Source: IMCC2047 sp041395865 (GTDB lineage Bacteria > Pseudomonadota > Gammaproteobacteria > Pseudomonadales > IMCC2047). From it: DNA of 64,000 bases. Below, piece after piece: positions 53,645-61,820 of the stretch. The stretch spans positions 1 to 64,000 of the forward strand of contig JAWKZQ010000013.1 of the NCBI GenBank assembly GCA_041395865.1. The letters run 5' to 3'. A model generated the notes under the pieces. The model was not told the DNA's origin. It did no database searches and saw only the letters and a program-made list of their open reading frames with translations. Position numbers and translations under genes: made by a program. The stretch's first letter is position 1. Every line of letters starts with the position of its first letter.

Positions 53645-54361
53645 TTAAAAGGGCCACAGCGGGCCAATAAAGAATTTGGAAAACCAGCCCATTTCATTGG
53701 AGTTGGCGAAACTGCCGGTGCCGCTATAGGTGATACGCGCATCCGCCAGTCGCGTAGAGGGCACCGTATTTTCCGGAGAAATATCTTCGTAGCGCACCAT
53801 GCCGGTAATGCGGATGTATTCATTACCGGTATTCAGGGTCATCCATTTTTCACCGCGCACCCTGAGCACCCCGTTCGGCAGCACATCGGTAACGGTTACC
53901 GTGATATTGCCCGACAAACTATTGCTTTGATCACTTTCTGCTTCGCCAGTAAAGGAGTTACTTCCGTCAATACTGGTGGCCAATCCTTCATCTTTCAGCT
54001 TGTCGGTAATGCTGGTGAAAGGTAGCGTTGGGCTTGCCAGGTTATGTTTGGCACTTTTATCGATTTCCGTTTCAGCCTTTTTCGAAGCTGTCGTTCTTTC
54101 CACCAGGTTAACCGTGAGAATGTCGCCCACATGACGCGCCTTGCGATCAATAAAGAAGGAAACGCGCTGGTAAGGCTGGTAAATCGCGCCGTTTACCGAC
54201 TGCGATGGCGCCTGGTAATCGGGCATTACCGGGGCGTACTGCGGATCATCAGGCTGGGCAAAACGCGTCGTACTGCAACCGGCCAGCAAAAATGCCGCAC
54301 AGATGCTGACCAGACCAATGAACCAGACGGCTCTCGTGATAATGCGCTCTTGTGTACTCAC
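53645..54361 (-). CDS. flgH: flagellar L-ring lipoprotein FlgH
   Basis: A 238-residue outer-membrane lipoprotein. The lipobox is LLAGC with acylated Cys29, reached by a normal hydrophobic signal. GAIYQPYQRVSFFIDRKARH, VGDILTVNLVERTTASKKAE and NEYIRITGMVRYEDISPENT are conserved FlgH blocks. It forms the outer ring of the flagellar basal body. It follows flgG by 19 bp. Confidence 0.97.
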   Translation of the reverse strand: MSTQERIITRAVWFIGLVSICAAFLLAGCSTTRFAQPDDPQYAPVMPDYQAPSQSVNGAIYQPYQRVSFFIDRKARHVGDILTVNLVERTTASKKAETEIDKSAKHNLASPTLPFTSITDKLKDEGLATSIDGSNSFTGEAESDQSNSLSGNITVTVTDVLPNGVLRVRGEKWMTLNTGNEYIRITGMVRYEDISPENTVPSTRLADARITYSGTGSFANSNEMGWFSKFFIGPLWPF

Positions 54362-54380
54362 CCGCTTAACCTCGACTGGA

Positions 54381-55166
54381 CTACAGACTCTGGGTTACAA
54401 ACTGCAACATCTGGTCTGACGCTGAAATCACTTTGGTATTCATTTCGTAGGCGCGCTGGGTGGTGATCATATTCACCAGCTCCTCAACAATATTAACGTT
54501 GGAGCTTTCCAGAACCCCCTGTTCAACGGTTCCCAACCCGTTCTCACCCGGCGTACCTGTAGTCGGCGTGCCACTGGCGGCCGTTTCCTTGAACAGGTTG
54601 CCACCGATCGCCTGCAGACCGGTTGGATTAATAAAATCGGTTAACTGCAGGTTGCCCAGCGAAGTCGGGGTCGAACTGCCGGCCACTGTCACACTGACCG
54701 CACCATCGCTGCCGATGGTGATATTCAGGGTATTGTTGGGAATGGTAATGGACGGTTGAACCTCGTAGCCCTGGGAGTTCACCAAGGTGCCGTCGGAATT
54801 AACCTGCAACTGGCCATCACGGGTATAGGCCGTTTCACCGTTTGGCAGCAAAATTTCCAGGAATCCACGCCCGTTGATCGCCACATCCAGCGGCTGGTTT
54901 GTGATCTCCAGGTTGCCTTCCGTATGCATTTTCTGGGTGGCAACGGTTTTCACCCCGGTGCCCGTTTGCAACCCGGAAGGCAGTTGCGTGGACTGGGAGG
55001 ATTGCGCACCCGGTTGCTTGTCCACCTGGTAAAGCAGATCCTGGAACACCGCACGCTCACGCTTGAAGCCCGTGGTGCTGACATTGGCCAGGTTGTTGGA
55101 AATGCTCGCCAGCGCCCGGTCCTGTGCACTCAAACCCGTTTTACTGATCCACAATGAAGCTAACAT
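54381..55166 (-). CDS. flgG: flagellar basal-body distal rod protein FlgG
   Basis: A 261-residue axial protein. SLWISKTGLSAQDRALASIS and NNLANVSTTGFKRERAVFQD form the N-terminal D0; the C-terminus VNMITTQRAYEMNTKVISAS is the matching helix. Length is standard. Exported through the flagellar type III apparatus without a signal peptide. It follows flgF after 46 bp, in which a small hairpin lies. Confidence 0.98.
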   Translation of the reverse strand: MLASLWISKTGLSAQDRALASISNNLANVSTTGFKRERAVFQDLLYQVDKQPGAQSSQSTQLPSGLQTGTGVKTVATQKMHTEGNLEITNQPLDVAINGRGFLEILLPNGETAYTRDGQLQVNSDGTLVNSQGYEVQPSITIPNNTLNITIGSDGAVSVTVAGSSTPTSLGNLQLTDFINPTGLQAIGGNLFKETAASGTPTTGTPGENGLGTVEQGVLESSNVNIVEELVNMITTQRAYEMNTKVISASDQMLQFVTQSL

Positions 55167-55180
55167 GCTATTTCTCCATC

Positions 55181-55200
55181 AAAGCCACAAATTTGGCTTT
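55181..55200. repeat. small inverted repeat between flgF and flgG
   Basis: A perfect 7-bp stem AAAGCCA/TGGCTTT with a 6-nt loop lies in the 46-bp gap. The T-run is on the plus-strand side only, so it is not an ordinary terminator of the minus-strand operon; it may affect transcript processing or translation of flgG. Confidence 0.4.
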
Positions 55201-55212
55201 TTATGTCTGTTA

Positions 55213-55953
55213 TTAGGAAAGCTGCAAAAGTCGTGCCGAAGACTCGGAATTTTCTTCAGCCATGTTCATCATTTTTACGTGCAGTTCGAATTGACGAGAC
55301 AGACTGATCAATTCCGTCAGGGACTCAACCGCGTTGACGTTACTGCCCTCAACAAAACCGGTCACGATGCTGACCGCCGCATCCGCAGGCGCTGCAAGGC
55401 CGTTGCGTTGGCGCATCAAACCATCGCCGCCCTTGTAAAGTTGTTGCAGTTCAGGATTAACCAGCTTGATACGCTCGACCTGGGCAACCGATTCGGGGCC
55501 GGCCCCGACACTCTGAATCGAAATTGTGCCGTCACTGCCTATGGTAATTTTTTCGAAAGGTGGCAAGGCAATCGGGCCGCCCTGCCCCATCACCGGCAAA
55601 CCGTTGCCGGTACGCAGCACACCCAGCGAATCCACTTTCAACTCACCGGCACGGGTATAGGCCTCTGAGCCGTCTGCTGCCTGCACGGCGATCCAACCCT
55701 CTCCGTTGACGGCAACATCCAGGTCGCGGCCGGTTTCCTGCAGGGCGCCGGATATAAAATTGGTGCCCGGATTTTCCTCCATGGCATACACCCGCGAGGC
55801 GTAAGTTTCACCGAATACCGGCATGGAGCGCGCCTGTGCAAAGTCGCTGCGGAAGCCGGTTGTGCTGACATTCGCCAGGTTATTGGCATGTATCGCGGTG
55901 CCACGCATATTCTGGATGGCACCGGTCATGGCAACGTAGAGTGATTTATCCAT
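55213..55953 (-). CDS. flgF: flagellar basal-body rod protein FlgF
   Basis: A 246-residue proximal rod protein. LYVAMTGAIQNMRGTAIHAN, then NLANVSTTGFRSDFAQARSM, is the axial-protein N-terminal motif; VESLTELISLSRQFELHVKM is the C-terminal helix. It sits between flgE and flgG in the usual order and is exported by the flagellar type III system. No odd feature. Confidence 0.97.
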   Translation of the reverse strand: MDKSLYVAMTGAIQNMRGTAIHANNLANVSTTGFRSDFAQARSMPVFGETYASRVYAMEENPGTNFISGALQETGRDLDVAVNGEGWIAVQAADGSEAYTRAGELKVDSLGVLRTGNGLPVMGQGGPIALPPFEKITIGSDGTISIQSVGAGPESVAQVERIKLVNPELQQLYKGGDGLMRQRNGLAAPADAAVSIVTGFVEGSNVNAVESLTELISLSRQFELHVKMMNMAEENSESSARLLQLS

Positions 55954-55989
55954 GGCTTTCTACCCGTCTCTCGTTTCTGTTTCTATCGG

Positions 55990-57318
55990 TTAACGCAGCT
56001 GCAGGATGGCCTGCGTCACCGTGGATTCGGTCTCAATCGCCCGCGCATTGGCCTGATAGTTCCGCTGCGCAAGAATCAGCTTTACCAGCTCCTGGGACAG
56101 ATCCACATTGGACTCCTCCAGTGCACCGGACTGAATAACGCCCAACGAGGAGCTGCCAGGCGTGCCCACAATCGGGTTGCCAGATTCGAAGGTTTCTGCC
56201 CACTGGGTATTACCCTGCGGAGACAGGCCTTCCACGTTACTGAAGTTCGCCAGCGCCACTTGCCCCAGGATACGTGACTGGCCGTTGGTGTAACGGGCGA
56301 ACACTTCACCGGTGCTGGCGATATCTACCCCGGTCAACAGGCCGGCGGCAAAACCGTTCTGGTTGATATCGTTCACAGCAAAAACACTGCCGAACTGGGT
56401 ACTGCCTGTCATATCGATCACGAAATTCGAAGTGCTGGGAGGATCGGTTGGCAGCGCAGCAGCCCCGCCCGGCAGTTCGGTGCCGTTATAGGTGCCGTTA
56501 CTGTCGACCGGAACCCAGCCATCCACTACCAGCGTTGCCGGAACCGTCCCTGTCAGGGCGCCGTCGTCGCTGAAGTTAAGCGTGTAGGACTGACGGGTTG
56601 GCGTTGACGAAGCTGAGGGCGCAACACCACCGGCGGGACGCCCCACATCATCGCCATCAATTAACACATACATCGTCCACTGGTTAGTGGCCGGAGCCGG
56701 ATCCTTGACAAAGTATTTGGTCATCACATGGGAGTTGCCCTGGCTGTCAAATACCGAAATGGAAGTAGCGTGGTTGTAGGTATCCTGGTCGTTAGGATCA
56801 AAGGGCGTTGCGGTCGGAGACACTTCCCGCGAATCCAGGTTGACCAAGCCATTCAGGCCTGTGGTCTGAATCGGGGCCAGGTTACCGCTGACCACCTGCA
56901 GGTTGCCAAGCTGGCCGGCAATCTGGCCGCTGGAGGACGCAGGAAAACCCTGCAGAAAAGCGCCCGAGTTATCCACCAGGTTGCCATTGTTGTCGACCCC
57001 GAAGGCCCCGTTACGGGTGTATTGCTGCTGCCCCTGAGAATTAACGATAAAGAAGCCGTTGCCGTTGATCGCCAAATCCAGCGCATTTTTCGTAAAGGAC
57101 AGGTTGCCCTGGGCAAAATTCTGCTCCACATCGGTCAGCGTAACGCCGCTGCCGATAACATTCTGGCCACCACCCAATACGGATGAAGCGTAGACATCGC
57201 CAAACTCAGCCTGGGACGATTTGAAGCCGGTAGTGCTGGCGTTCGCAATATTATTGCCCGTTACGTTTAACGCGGCTGAAGCGGCCTGCAAGCCTGAAAG
57301 TGCGGTATTAAAAGCCAT
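55990..57318 (-). CDS. flgE: flagellar hook protein FlgE
   Basis: A 442-residue hook subunit. FNTALSGLQAASAALNVTGN and NIANASTTGFKSSQAEFGDV open it; the C-terminus ELVKLILAQRNYQANARAIE is typical. A central beta-rich region forms the outer hook domains. Assembly needs the FlgD cap, encoded 26 bp upstream. Length is in the normal range. Confidence 0.97.
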   Translation of the reverse strand: MAFNTALSGLQAASAALNVTGNNIANASTTGFKSSQAEFGDVYASSVLGGGQNVIGSGVTLTDVEQNFAQGNLSFTKNALDLAINGNGFFIVNSQGQQQYTRNGAFGVDNNGNLVDNSGAFLQGFPASSSGQIAGQLGNLQVVSGNLAPIQTTGLNGLVNLDSREVSPTATPFDPNDQDTYNHATSISVFDSQGNSHVMTKYFVKDPAPATNQWTMYVLIDGDDVGRPAGGVAPSASSTPTRQSYTLNFSDDGALTGTVPATLVVDGWVPVDSNGTYNGTELPGGAAALPTDPPSTSNFVIDMTGSTQFGSVFAVNDINQNGFAAGLLTGVDIASTGEVFARYTNGQSRILGQVALANFSNVEGLSPQGNTQWAETFESGNPIVGTPGSSSLGVIQSGALEESNVDLSQELVKLILAQRNYQANARAIETESTVTQAILQLR

Positions 57319-57343
57319 GATGACTCTCCTTTTAAAATCGGGT

Positions 57344-58015
57344 TTAACGTACTTGCAGCACGTCAGTTAATGGGACAGTCCCGGCGTGTCCGGCCAGGTT
57401 GAGCAGCGTGCCCTGCTGGGGATCCAGCGTCACACTGTTGACGTTGAAGTTGACCGCCGTATCAATTTCGGTGGTTTCGCCGTTAATGCTGCCTTGGGCA
57501 ACGATCAGGTACTGACCGGAAGCAACCGGCTGGCCGTTGTTATCCATGCCGTCCCAGCTAAAGGACAGACTGCCCTCAGAGTGATCGCCCAGGTACAACT
57601 CACGCACCAGGGCACCCGAGGTATCAAACACATTAAGCTTCACCGAACTGGCCGAAGCCGGCAGCGCCAGGCTTCCGGTCATGGGCTCTCCCGACTGCAG
57701 CAGCCCACTATTCGACGCCACCAGCACATCTCGACCCACCAGCGAAGTTGCCTGCAAAGCCTGGTTTGACAGCATGCTTTCGGAAAAACTACTGAAGGAT
57801 TTATTCAGGTCCTGGATACCTTGCACCGTTTCCAGTTGTGCCAATTGCGACATAAATTCCGTACTGTCCTGCGGATTCAGCGGATCCTGGTTATTCAACT
57901 GGGCCACCAACAGGGTCAGGAAATCTGTCTTATCCTCATTCTCCTGCTGGGTTTGGGTTTTTTCGTTAATGCGACTGAAGATACTGGCAGCATCAACACC
58001 GGTTACTTCACTCAT
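57344..58015 (-). CDS. flgD: flagellar hook assembly scaffold FlgD
   Basis: A 223-residue hook cap protein. FLTLLVAQLNNQDPLNPQDS followed by TEFMSQLAQLETVQGIQDLN is the diagnostic FlgD N-terminal block. The C-terminal part has the FlgD Ig-like and Tudor-like domains (SLSFSWDGMDNNGQPVASGQ). It guides FlgE polymerisation and is then displaced. It follows flgC by 34 bp. Confidence 0.97.
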   Translation of the reverse strand: MSEVTGVDAASIFSRINEKTQTQQENEDKTDFLTLLVAQLNNQDPLNPQDSTEFMSQLAQLETVQGIQDLNKSFSSFSESMLSNQALQATSLVGRDVLVASNSGLLQSGEPMTGSLALPASASSVKLNVFDTSGALVRELYLGDHSEGSLSFSWDGMDNNGQPVASGQYLIVAQGSINGETTEIDTAVNFNVNSVTLDPQQGTLLNLAGHAGTVPLTDVLQVR

Positions 58016-58049
58016 GAGTCAGCTCCTTTCAAAGCACAATCACCGGACA

Positions 58050-58496
58050 TTACTGCCCAAGCGTCAGAACCCGCTGCAACATTTGCTTGGCGGTATTCAT
58101 GATTTCCACATTGGTTTGATAGGCGCGCGAGGCGGAAATCATGTCCGCCATCTCGGCCACCACGTCCACATTGGGGTAATAGACAAAGCCATTTTCATCG
58201 GCCTGAGGATGATCCGGCTGATACTTCTGGCGCAGCTCGGACTGGCTTTCAATAATGCCGTCAACCCTGACGCCATAACCGGCTGCCGAATCAAAACCAC
58301 TCGCAAATCCACCGAAGCCATCCTGGTCGACCTGCTGTTTGATCACGGAAAAGACCGGGTGGCGAGCCCGGTAAGTCTCGCCAGTACTGCTGCTGACACT
58401 CTCGGCATTGGCAATGTTGCTGGCCACAGTATTCAGCCGGATTGTCTGAGCCGACATGCCGGTTCCGGCAACATCGAAAATATGAGTAAGCGACAT
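58050..58496 (-). CDS. flgC: flagellar basal-body rod protein FlgC
   Basis: A 148-residue proximal rod protein. IFDVAGTGMSAQTIRLNTVA and SNIANAESVSSSTGETYRAR match the family; VAEMADMISASRAYQTNVEI is the C-terminal helix. It is separated from flgB by two bases, so translation is coupled. Length is standard. Confidence 0.97.
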   Translation of the reverse strand: MSLTHIFDVAGTGMSAQTIRLNTVASNIANAESVSSSTGETYRARHPVFSVIKQQVDQDGFGGFASGFDSAAGYGVRVDGIIESQSELRQKYQPDHPQADENGFVYYPNVDVVAEMADMISASRAYQTNVEIMNTAKQMLQRVLTLGQ

Positions 58497-58498
58497 GA

Positions 58499-58897
58499 TT
58501 ACTCTCCCTTAATAGCGCGCATTAAGCCGCTCAATTTACTGTTCAAAAAGGTAAAACTGGCCTGGAAATCAATGGCGTTTTCGGTGTATTCAGCCTGCTC
58601 GATTTGCAGGTCCACCGTATTGCCATCAATGGACGGCTGCATCGGCACGCGATATTGAAGCTCGGCGCCCATGCCCGCCGTGTTGGCGTTGGCAAGATGC
58701 CGCCCATTCGTACGTTTCAGGTTGATATCGCCATTTCCCGTTGCCTGCGCCAGCACCTGGCGGAAATCCAGGTCACGCGCCTGATAACCCGGCGTGTCGG
58801 CATTAGCGATATTGTTTGCCAGCACTTCGGCGCGCTGGCTGCGAAATGCAAGCGCCTTGTCATGTATGCCCAGAGCGGCTTCAAAACTGATGGCCAT
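58499..58897 (-). CDS. flgB: flagellar basal-body rod protein FlgB
   Basis: A 132-residue rod protein. The core LANNIANADTPGYQARDLDF and the following FRQVL are typical, with a C-terminal amphipathic helix. I start at ATG 58897, with GGAGG five bases upstream; the TTG at 58909 lies within that ribosome site. It is the first gene of the flgB-L operon and has a near-consensus sigma-54 promoter about 35 bp upstream. Confidence 0.96.
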   Translation of the reverse strand: MAISFEAALGIHDKALAFRSQRAEVLANNIANADTPGYQARDLDFRQVLAQATGNGDINLKRTNGRHLANANTAGMGAELQYRVPMQPSIDGNTVDLQIEQAEYTENAIDFQASFTFLNSKLSGLMRAIKGE

Positions 58898-58930
58898 CGT
58901 TGCCTCCAAAATGATTCACACCGACAACAA

Positions 58931-58946
58931 TGCAGAATGCGTGCCA
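58931..58946 (-). promoter_or_regulatory. sigma-54 promoter of the flgB operon
   Basis: The minus strand reads TGGCACGCATTCTGCA, with GG and GC exactly 10 bp apart; only one base of the TGGCACG-N4-TTGCA consensus differs. It lies 34 bp before the flgB ATG. Confidence 0.9.
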
Positions 58947-59131
58947 TTTTTTTATTTACTTATTTATCAATCAGTTAAACGATAAAGTCATCTCAAACAC
59001 CCACCGGGCGGCAAGGCTATTCCCCCACCTGACGAAAGAAAGTGGCAACGCATTTCCCCTCCACGTAAAGGGACGCTGCAGCCACAGTTCACAATCAAAA
59101 CCAGCCGGTTTGCATTTTGCACACAAAAAAA

Positions 59132-59147
59132 CGGCACAAAACTTGCT
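59132..59147 (+). promoter_or_regulatory. sigma-54 promoter of flgA
   Basis: The plus strand reads CGGCACAAAACTTGCT: GGCAC, five bases, TTGC, with GG and GC exactly 10 bp apart. It lies about 80 bp before the flgA ATG. Confidence 0.85.
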
Positions 59148-59228
59148 GAGAATTCATAGAGGAATTCCAGACGCCAAAATTCTGACGACGCACTAGACGA
59201 TGCACTAAAAGCACCGAAGGCCCAAAAA

Positions 59229-59954
59229 ATGAGCAGTAAAAAACATATCGCAACAATGATCCGGCTGGTCGTCATCGCCTGCCTGCTGCAAAGCCCCCTG
59301 GTGCAAGCCATTACCTCGCCAAAAAGCATCGAAAAAGCCGTCCAGAAGCACGTCAGCCAACTCGTGTATCAACACAAGCAGGCCAGTAACACCAAACAGC
59401 GCATCGAGTTTTCCGTCACGCCAATTGACCCCAACCTGCGGATGGCCAGCTGCGGGCTGCCCCTGCAACTGAGTAAAAATGAAAGCCGAATGATCGGCCG
59501 CGTCAGCATCAAGGTGCGTTGTGAAGGGCCACAGCCCTGGCAGATTTATGTGCCCGTTACCATTAAGGCGTACCAGAAAGTCGTCACCGCAGCCGCGCCC
59601 CTGGCCAGGGATCAGCGTATAGACGCCTCGCTCGTGACCCTTAGGGAGCAGGAGATTTCACAACTTCGCCAGGGCTTTTTCAGCCGTATTGAGGAGGTGG
59701 AGGGAAAATCATTAAAACGCCCCGTCAGGACCAATGGCGTCATTCAACCCAGCATGATTATCGAGCCTTTAGTCATTAACCGCGGGGATGAAGTGATGAT
59801 TCAGGCGCAATCCGGCGCCCTGACCGTAAAAAGCCCGGGCATTGCCGTCTCGAAAGGAAGGATCGGCCAGCAGATACAGGTCAAGAACAAAGCCTCTAAC
59901 CGCATTGTGACGGCGAGGGTCATTAACAGCAAACTGGTGCAAGTCGTGATGTAA
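59229..59954 (+). CDS. flgA: flagellar P-ring chaperone FlgA
   Basis: A 241-residue periplasmic protein with a signal peptide ending near LVQAITS (about residue 28). The C-terminal half is a SAF domain: ARDQRIDASLVTLREQEISQ, then GVIQPSMIIEPLVINRGDEV and KGRIGQQIQVKNKASNRIVT. It is needed for assembly of FlgI into the P ring. It is divergent from flgB, with its own sigma-54 promoter, and followed by flgM after 137 bp. Confidence 0.95.
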   Translation: MSSKKHIATMIRLVVIACLLQSPLVQAITSPKSIEKAVQKHVSQLVYQHKQASNTKQRIEFSVTPIDPNLRMASCGLPLQLSKNESRMIGRVSIKVRCEGPQPWQIYVPVTIKAYQKVVTAAAPLARDQRIDASLVTLREQEISQLRQGFFSRIEEVEGKSLKRPVRTNGVIQPSMIIEPLVINRGDEVMIQAQSGALTVKSPGIAVSKGRIGQQIQVKNKASNRIVTARVINSKLVQVVM

Positions 59955-60042
59955 AAGCCATCACACTTTATCCGTTTGATAAAAGCATTCTCAGCGAGGA
60001 TAATAACCAAACCTGCTCAAAGTCCGATTTGTAAAAAAATAC

Positions 60043-60069
60043 TAAAGCTTTGCAATAGACGGCCGATAG
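60043..60069 (+). promoter_or_regulatory. sigma-28 (FliA) promoter of flgM
   Basis: TAAAGCTT at 60043-60050, an 11-bp spacer and GCCGATAG at 60062-60069 match the sigma-28 consensus at all but two positions. It lies 23 bp before the flgM ATG, so flgM is autoregulated through FliA. Confidence 0.9.
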
Positions 60070-60091
60070 ATAGAGCACGTATCACAGGTTC

Positions 60092-60400
60092 ATGATAATG
60101 GTTAACGAAATCAACAGCTTCACACAGGGTTCTGTCAGCAACGCCGGCAAAAAAACCGAGCGTGTAGACGCTGTTCGCGCTGAGAATCAACAACATGCAT
60201 CCGCTTCGGCGGAGCCGGTCGGGGAATCGATAGAAATCAGCTCCCAGGCACAACTGTTGAGCAAGCTCGAAGCGCAGATCAAGGAATTACCCGATGTTGA
60301 CCAGTCCCGCGTGGACGCCATCCGTGAACGCATCAATCAGGGTAGCTACGAAATCGACAACTTCAGCCTGGCTCAAAGCATTATTAATTTTGAGTTTTAA
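60092..60400 (+). CDS. flgM: anti-sigma-28 factor FlgM
   Basis: A 102-residue, partly disordered protein. The C-terminal sigma-28-binding part is seen: ISSQAQLLSKLEAQIKELPD, then DQSRVDAIRERINQGSYEID and a final hydrophobic AQSIINFEF. FlgM holds FliA inactive until exported after hook completion. The start may be Met1 or Met3; AGG precedes Met1 by five bases. It has its own sigma-28 promoter and is probably co-transcribed with flgN. Confidence 0.95.
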   Translation: MIMVNEINSFTQGSVSNAGKKTERVDAVRAENQQHASASAEPVGESIEISSQAQLLSKLEAQIKELPDVDQSRVDAIRERINQGSYEIDNFSLAQSIINFEF

Positions 60401-60445
60401 CCGGTTACCGCGCCGATTGCCGCGGTAAACACGCTGGAGGCCCCT

Positions 60446-60925
60446 ATGGCAACATCGACTGCCCTGTCCTCATCAATGAGTCAGGCTATTGAATTACTGG
60501 ACGCCCTGTCCACGCTGCTAATCGCAGAACGCACCGCTCTCAAGGAGCGCGACACCCTGAATATCCAGTCCTTGCTGGAACAAAAAAGCAGCCTGCTGGC
60601 AGAACTGCAGAACAATGCAACAGTCCGCAGCCAATTGCTGGTTGATGCCGGCTACTCGGGCGATGAAACCGGCATGACCGCCTGTCTTGAGGCACTGCCA
60701 GCCAACGCAGCCTTCGAGCTAAAGCAGCAATGGCAGCAACTCAAGGAAAAACTGGAAACCTGTAAGGCGGCCAACCAGGTCAACGGCACCATCGTGCATC
60801 GCTCCCAGGCACAGTTGGACTCCCTGCTGAACATTCTGCGCGGCCAATCCGGCGAGCAGCAGCTTTATACGGACGCCGGAAAATCTGCATCCGTTGGCAA
60901 AGGCCACTCACTGGCCAAGGCTTAA
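60446..60925 (+). CDS. flgN: flagellar export chaperone FlgN
   Basis: A 159-residue helical protein. AIELLDALSTLLIAERTALK and ERDTLNIQSLLEQKSSLLAE form the coiled helices typical of FlgN; a Gln-rich helix follows. It is the chaperone of FlgK and FlgL. GGAGG precedes the ATG by six bases. It is 45 bp after flgM, the classic flgMN pair. Confidence 0.93.
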   Translation: MATSTALSSSMSQAIELLDALSTLLIAERTALKERDTLNIQSLLEQKSSLLAELQNNATVRSQLLVDAGYSGDETGMTACLEALPANAAFELKQQWQQLKEKLETCKAANQVNGTIVHRSQAQLDSLLNILRGQSGEQQLYTDAGKSASVGKGHSLAKA

Positions 60926-60984
60926 TTGATAGAACAAATTTGCATAACGCGCAGAGCCATCTACACTTTTGCTAAAGCCTAATA

Positions 60985-61776
60985 ATGAGCCGTTATGGCT
61001 CAACAAAACACAAAAAGCTTATGGCTCTGGAAGTTCAGCAAAAAAACAACGAGGCAGGGGGGGTAATTGGGGTACGCACCATTACCAATGCCCAACAGAT
61101 CTACAGCATTCTTTCTGCCGTGCAGAAGGCGCGCACGCCGATCACCATCCGCTTTGAAGGTATCGATAAATACTACACCAGCATTATCCTCAAAACCGAT
61201 GCCGATGATTATTCCATGATCATCGATGAGCTCGCTCCCGAGGAAGGCCATGAATTGGCGCTTCAACATGCCAGTTTTTCCATCCGCGGAAGTCATGGCG
61301 GCGTCAGCCTGTTTTTTAAACCCAATATGATTAACGGCTCAGGCGTTGAAAACGGCATCGCCTTTTACCGTATTCCGATGCCGAAGGAGATGATTTACCA
61401 GCAGCGCCGTAATTCATACCGTGCGCTGGTTCCCCGGGCGCTCAATGTGCACTGCTCATTGACCTCCAATAGCCGTCCCGGGACCCTATCCGGTCGTTTA
61501 CACGACATATCCATCGGCGGCTGTCGCGTCAATTTCACCGGTGAGGTGGAACCGATGCTGATACGGGGGGATGTTTTTGAAAACGTCGAAATCACGCTGC
61601 CGGAGGGTGACAAAATCAACTATCCACTGGTACTAAAACACAGCAGTTACAGCCGCGAGATCAATGAAACCTCCTGCGGTTTTGAGTTCGAAGGTATCGA
61701 TAAAACAGGCCAACGCATTGTTGATCGCTTTGTTTATTTCCTGCAACGCGAAGCCCGTCGCCTGGAAACAAAATAA
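60985..61776 (+). CDS. flagellar brake protein, YcgR-like with PilZ domain
   Basis: A 263-residue c-di-GMP effector. Residues about 30-130 form a YcgR N-terminal (PilZN) domain; the PilZ domain follows with QQRRNSYR supplying the RxxxR motif near residues 138-145 and DISIGG the DxSxxG motif. In the family it slows motor rotation when c-di-GMP rises. It lies 59 bp after flgN, the position seen in many gammaproteobacteria. Met13 (61021) is a possible later start; neither ATG has a strong ribosome site. Confidence 0.9.
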   Translation: MSRYGSTKHKKLMALEVQQKNNEAGGVIGVRTITNAQQIYSILSAVQKARTPITIRFEGIDKYYTSIILKTDADDYSMIIDELAPEEGHELALQHASFSIRGSHGGVSLFFKPNMINGSGVENGIAFYRIPMPKEMIYQQRRNSYRALVPRALNVHCSLTSNSRPGTLSGRLHDISIGGCRVNFTGEVEPMLIRGDVFENVEITLPEGDKINYPLVLKHSSYSREINETSCGFEFEGIDKTGQRIVDRFVYFLQREARRLETK

Positions 61777-61787
61777 TTCCAGAGAGT

Positions 61788-61820
61788 CTCTGAATAAGTC
61801 CATCAGCGCCTTATTCAGAG
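61788..61820. terminator. hairpin between convergent ycgR-like and glycosyltransferase genes
   Basis: A perfect 11-bp inverted repeat CTCTGAATAAG/CTTATTCAGAG with an 11-nt loop lies between the two converging stops and overlaps the glycosyltransferase stop. No strong T-run follows on either strand, so termination efficiency is unclear. Confidence 0.55.

Larger units (their letters stand above)
58910..59228. other. divergent flgB/flgA regulatory region
   Basis: This noncoding region carries two outward-facing sigma-54 sites, for flgB at 58931-58946 and for flgA at 59132-59147, about 185 bp apart. The space between is the natural place for binding sites of a sigma-54 activator such as a FleQ or FlrC homologue; I could not identify a specific site. 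No ORF here looks coding. Confidence 0.6.

Noticed and set aside
55181..55200. Hairpin between flgF and flgG as an intrinsic terminator of the flg operon
   Set aside because: The T-run lies on the non-coding side, and the genes downstream continue the same operon.
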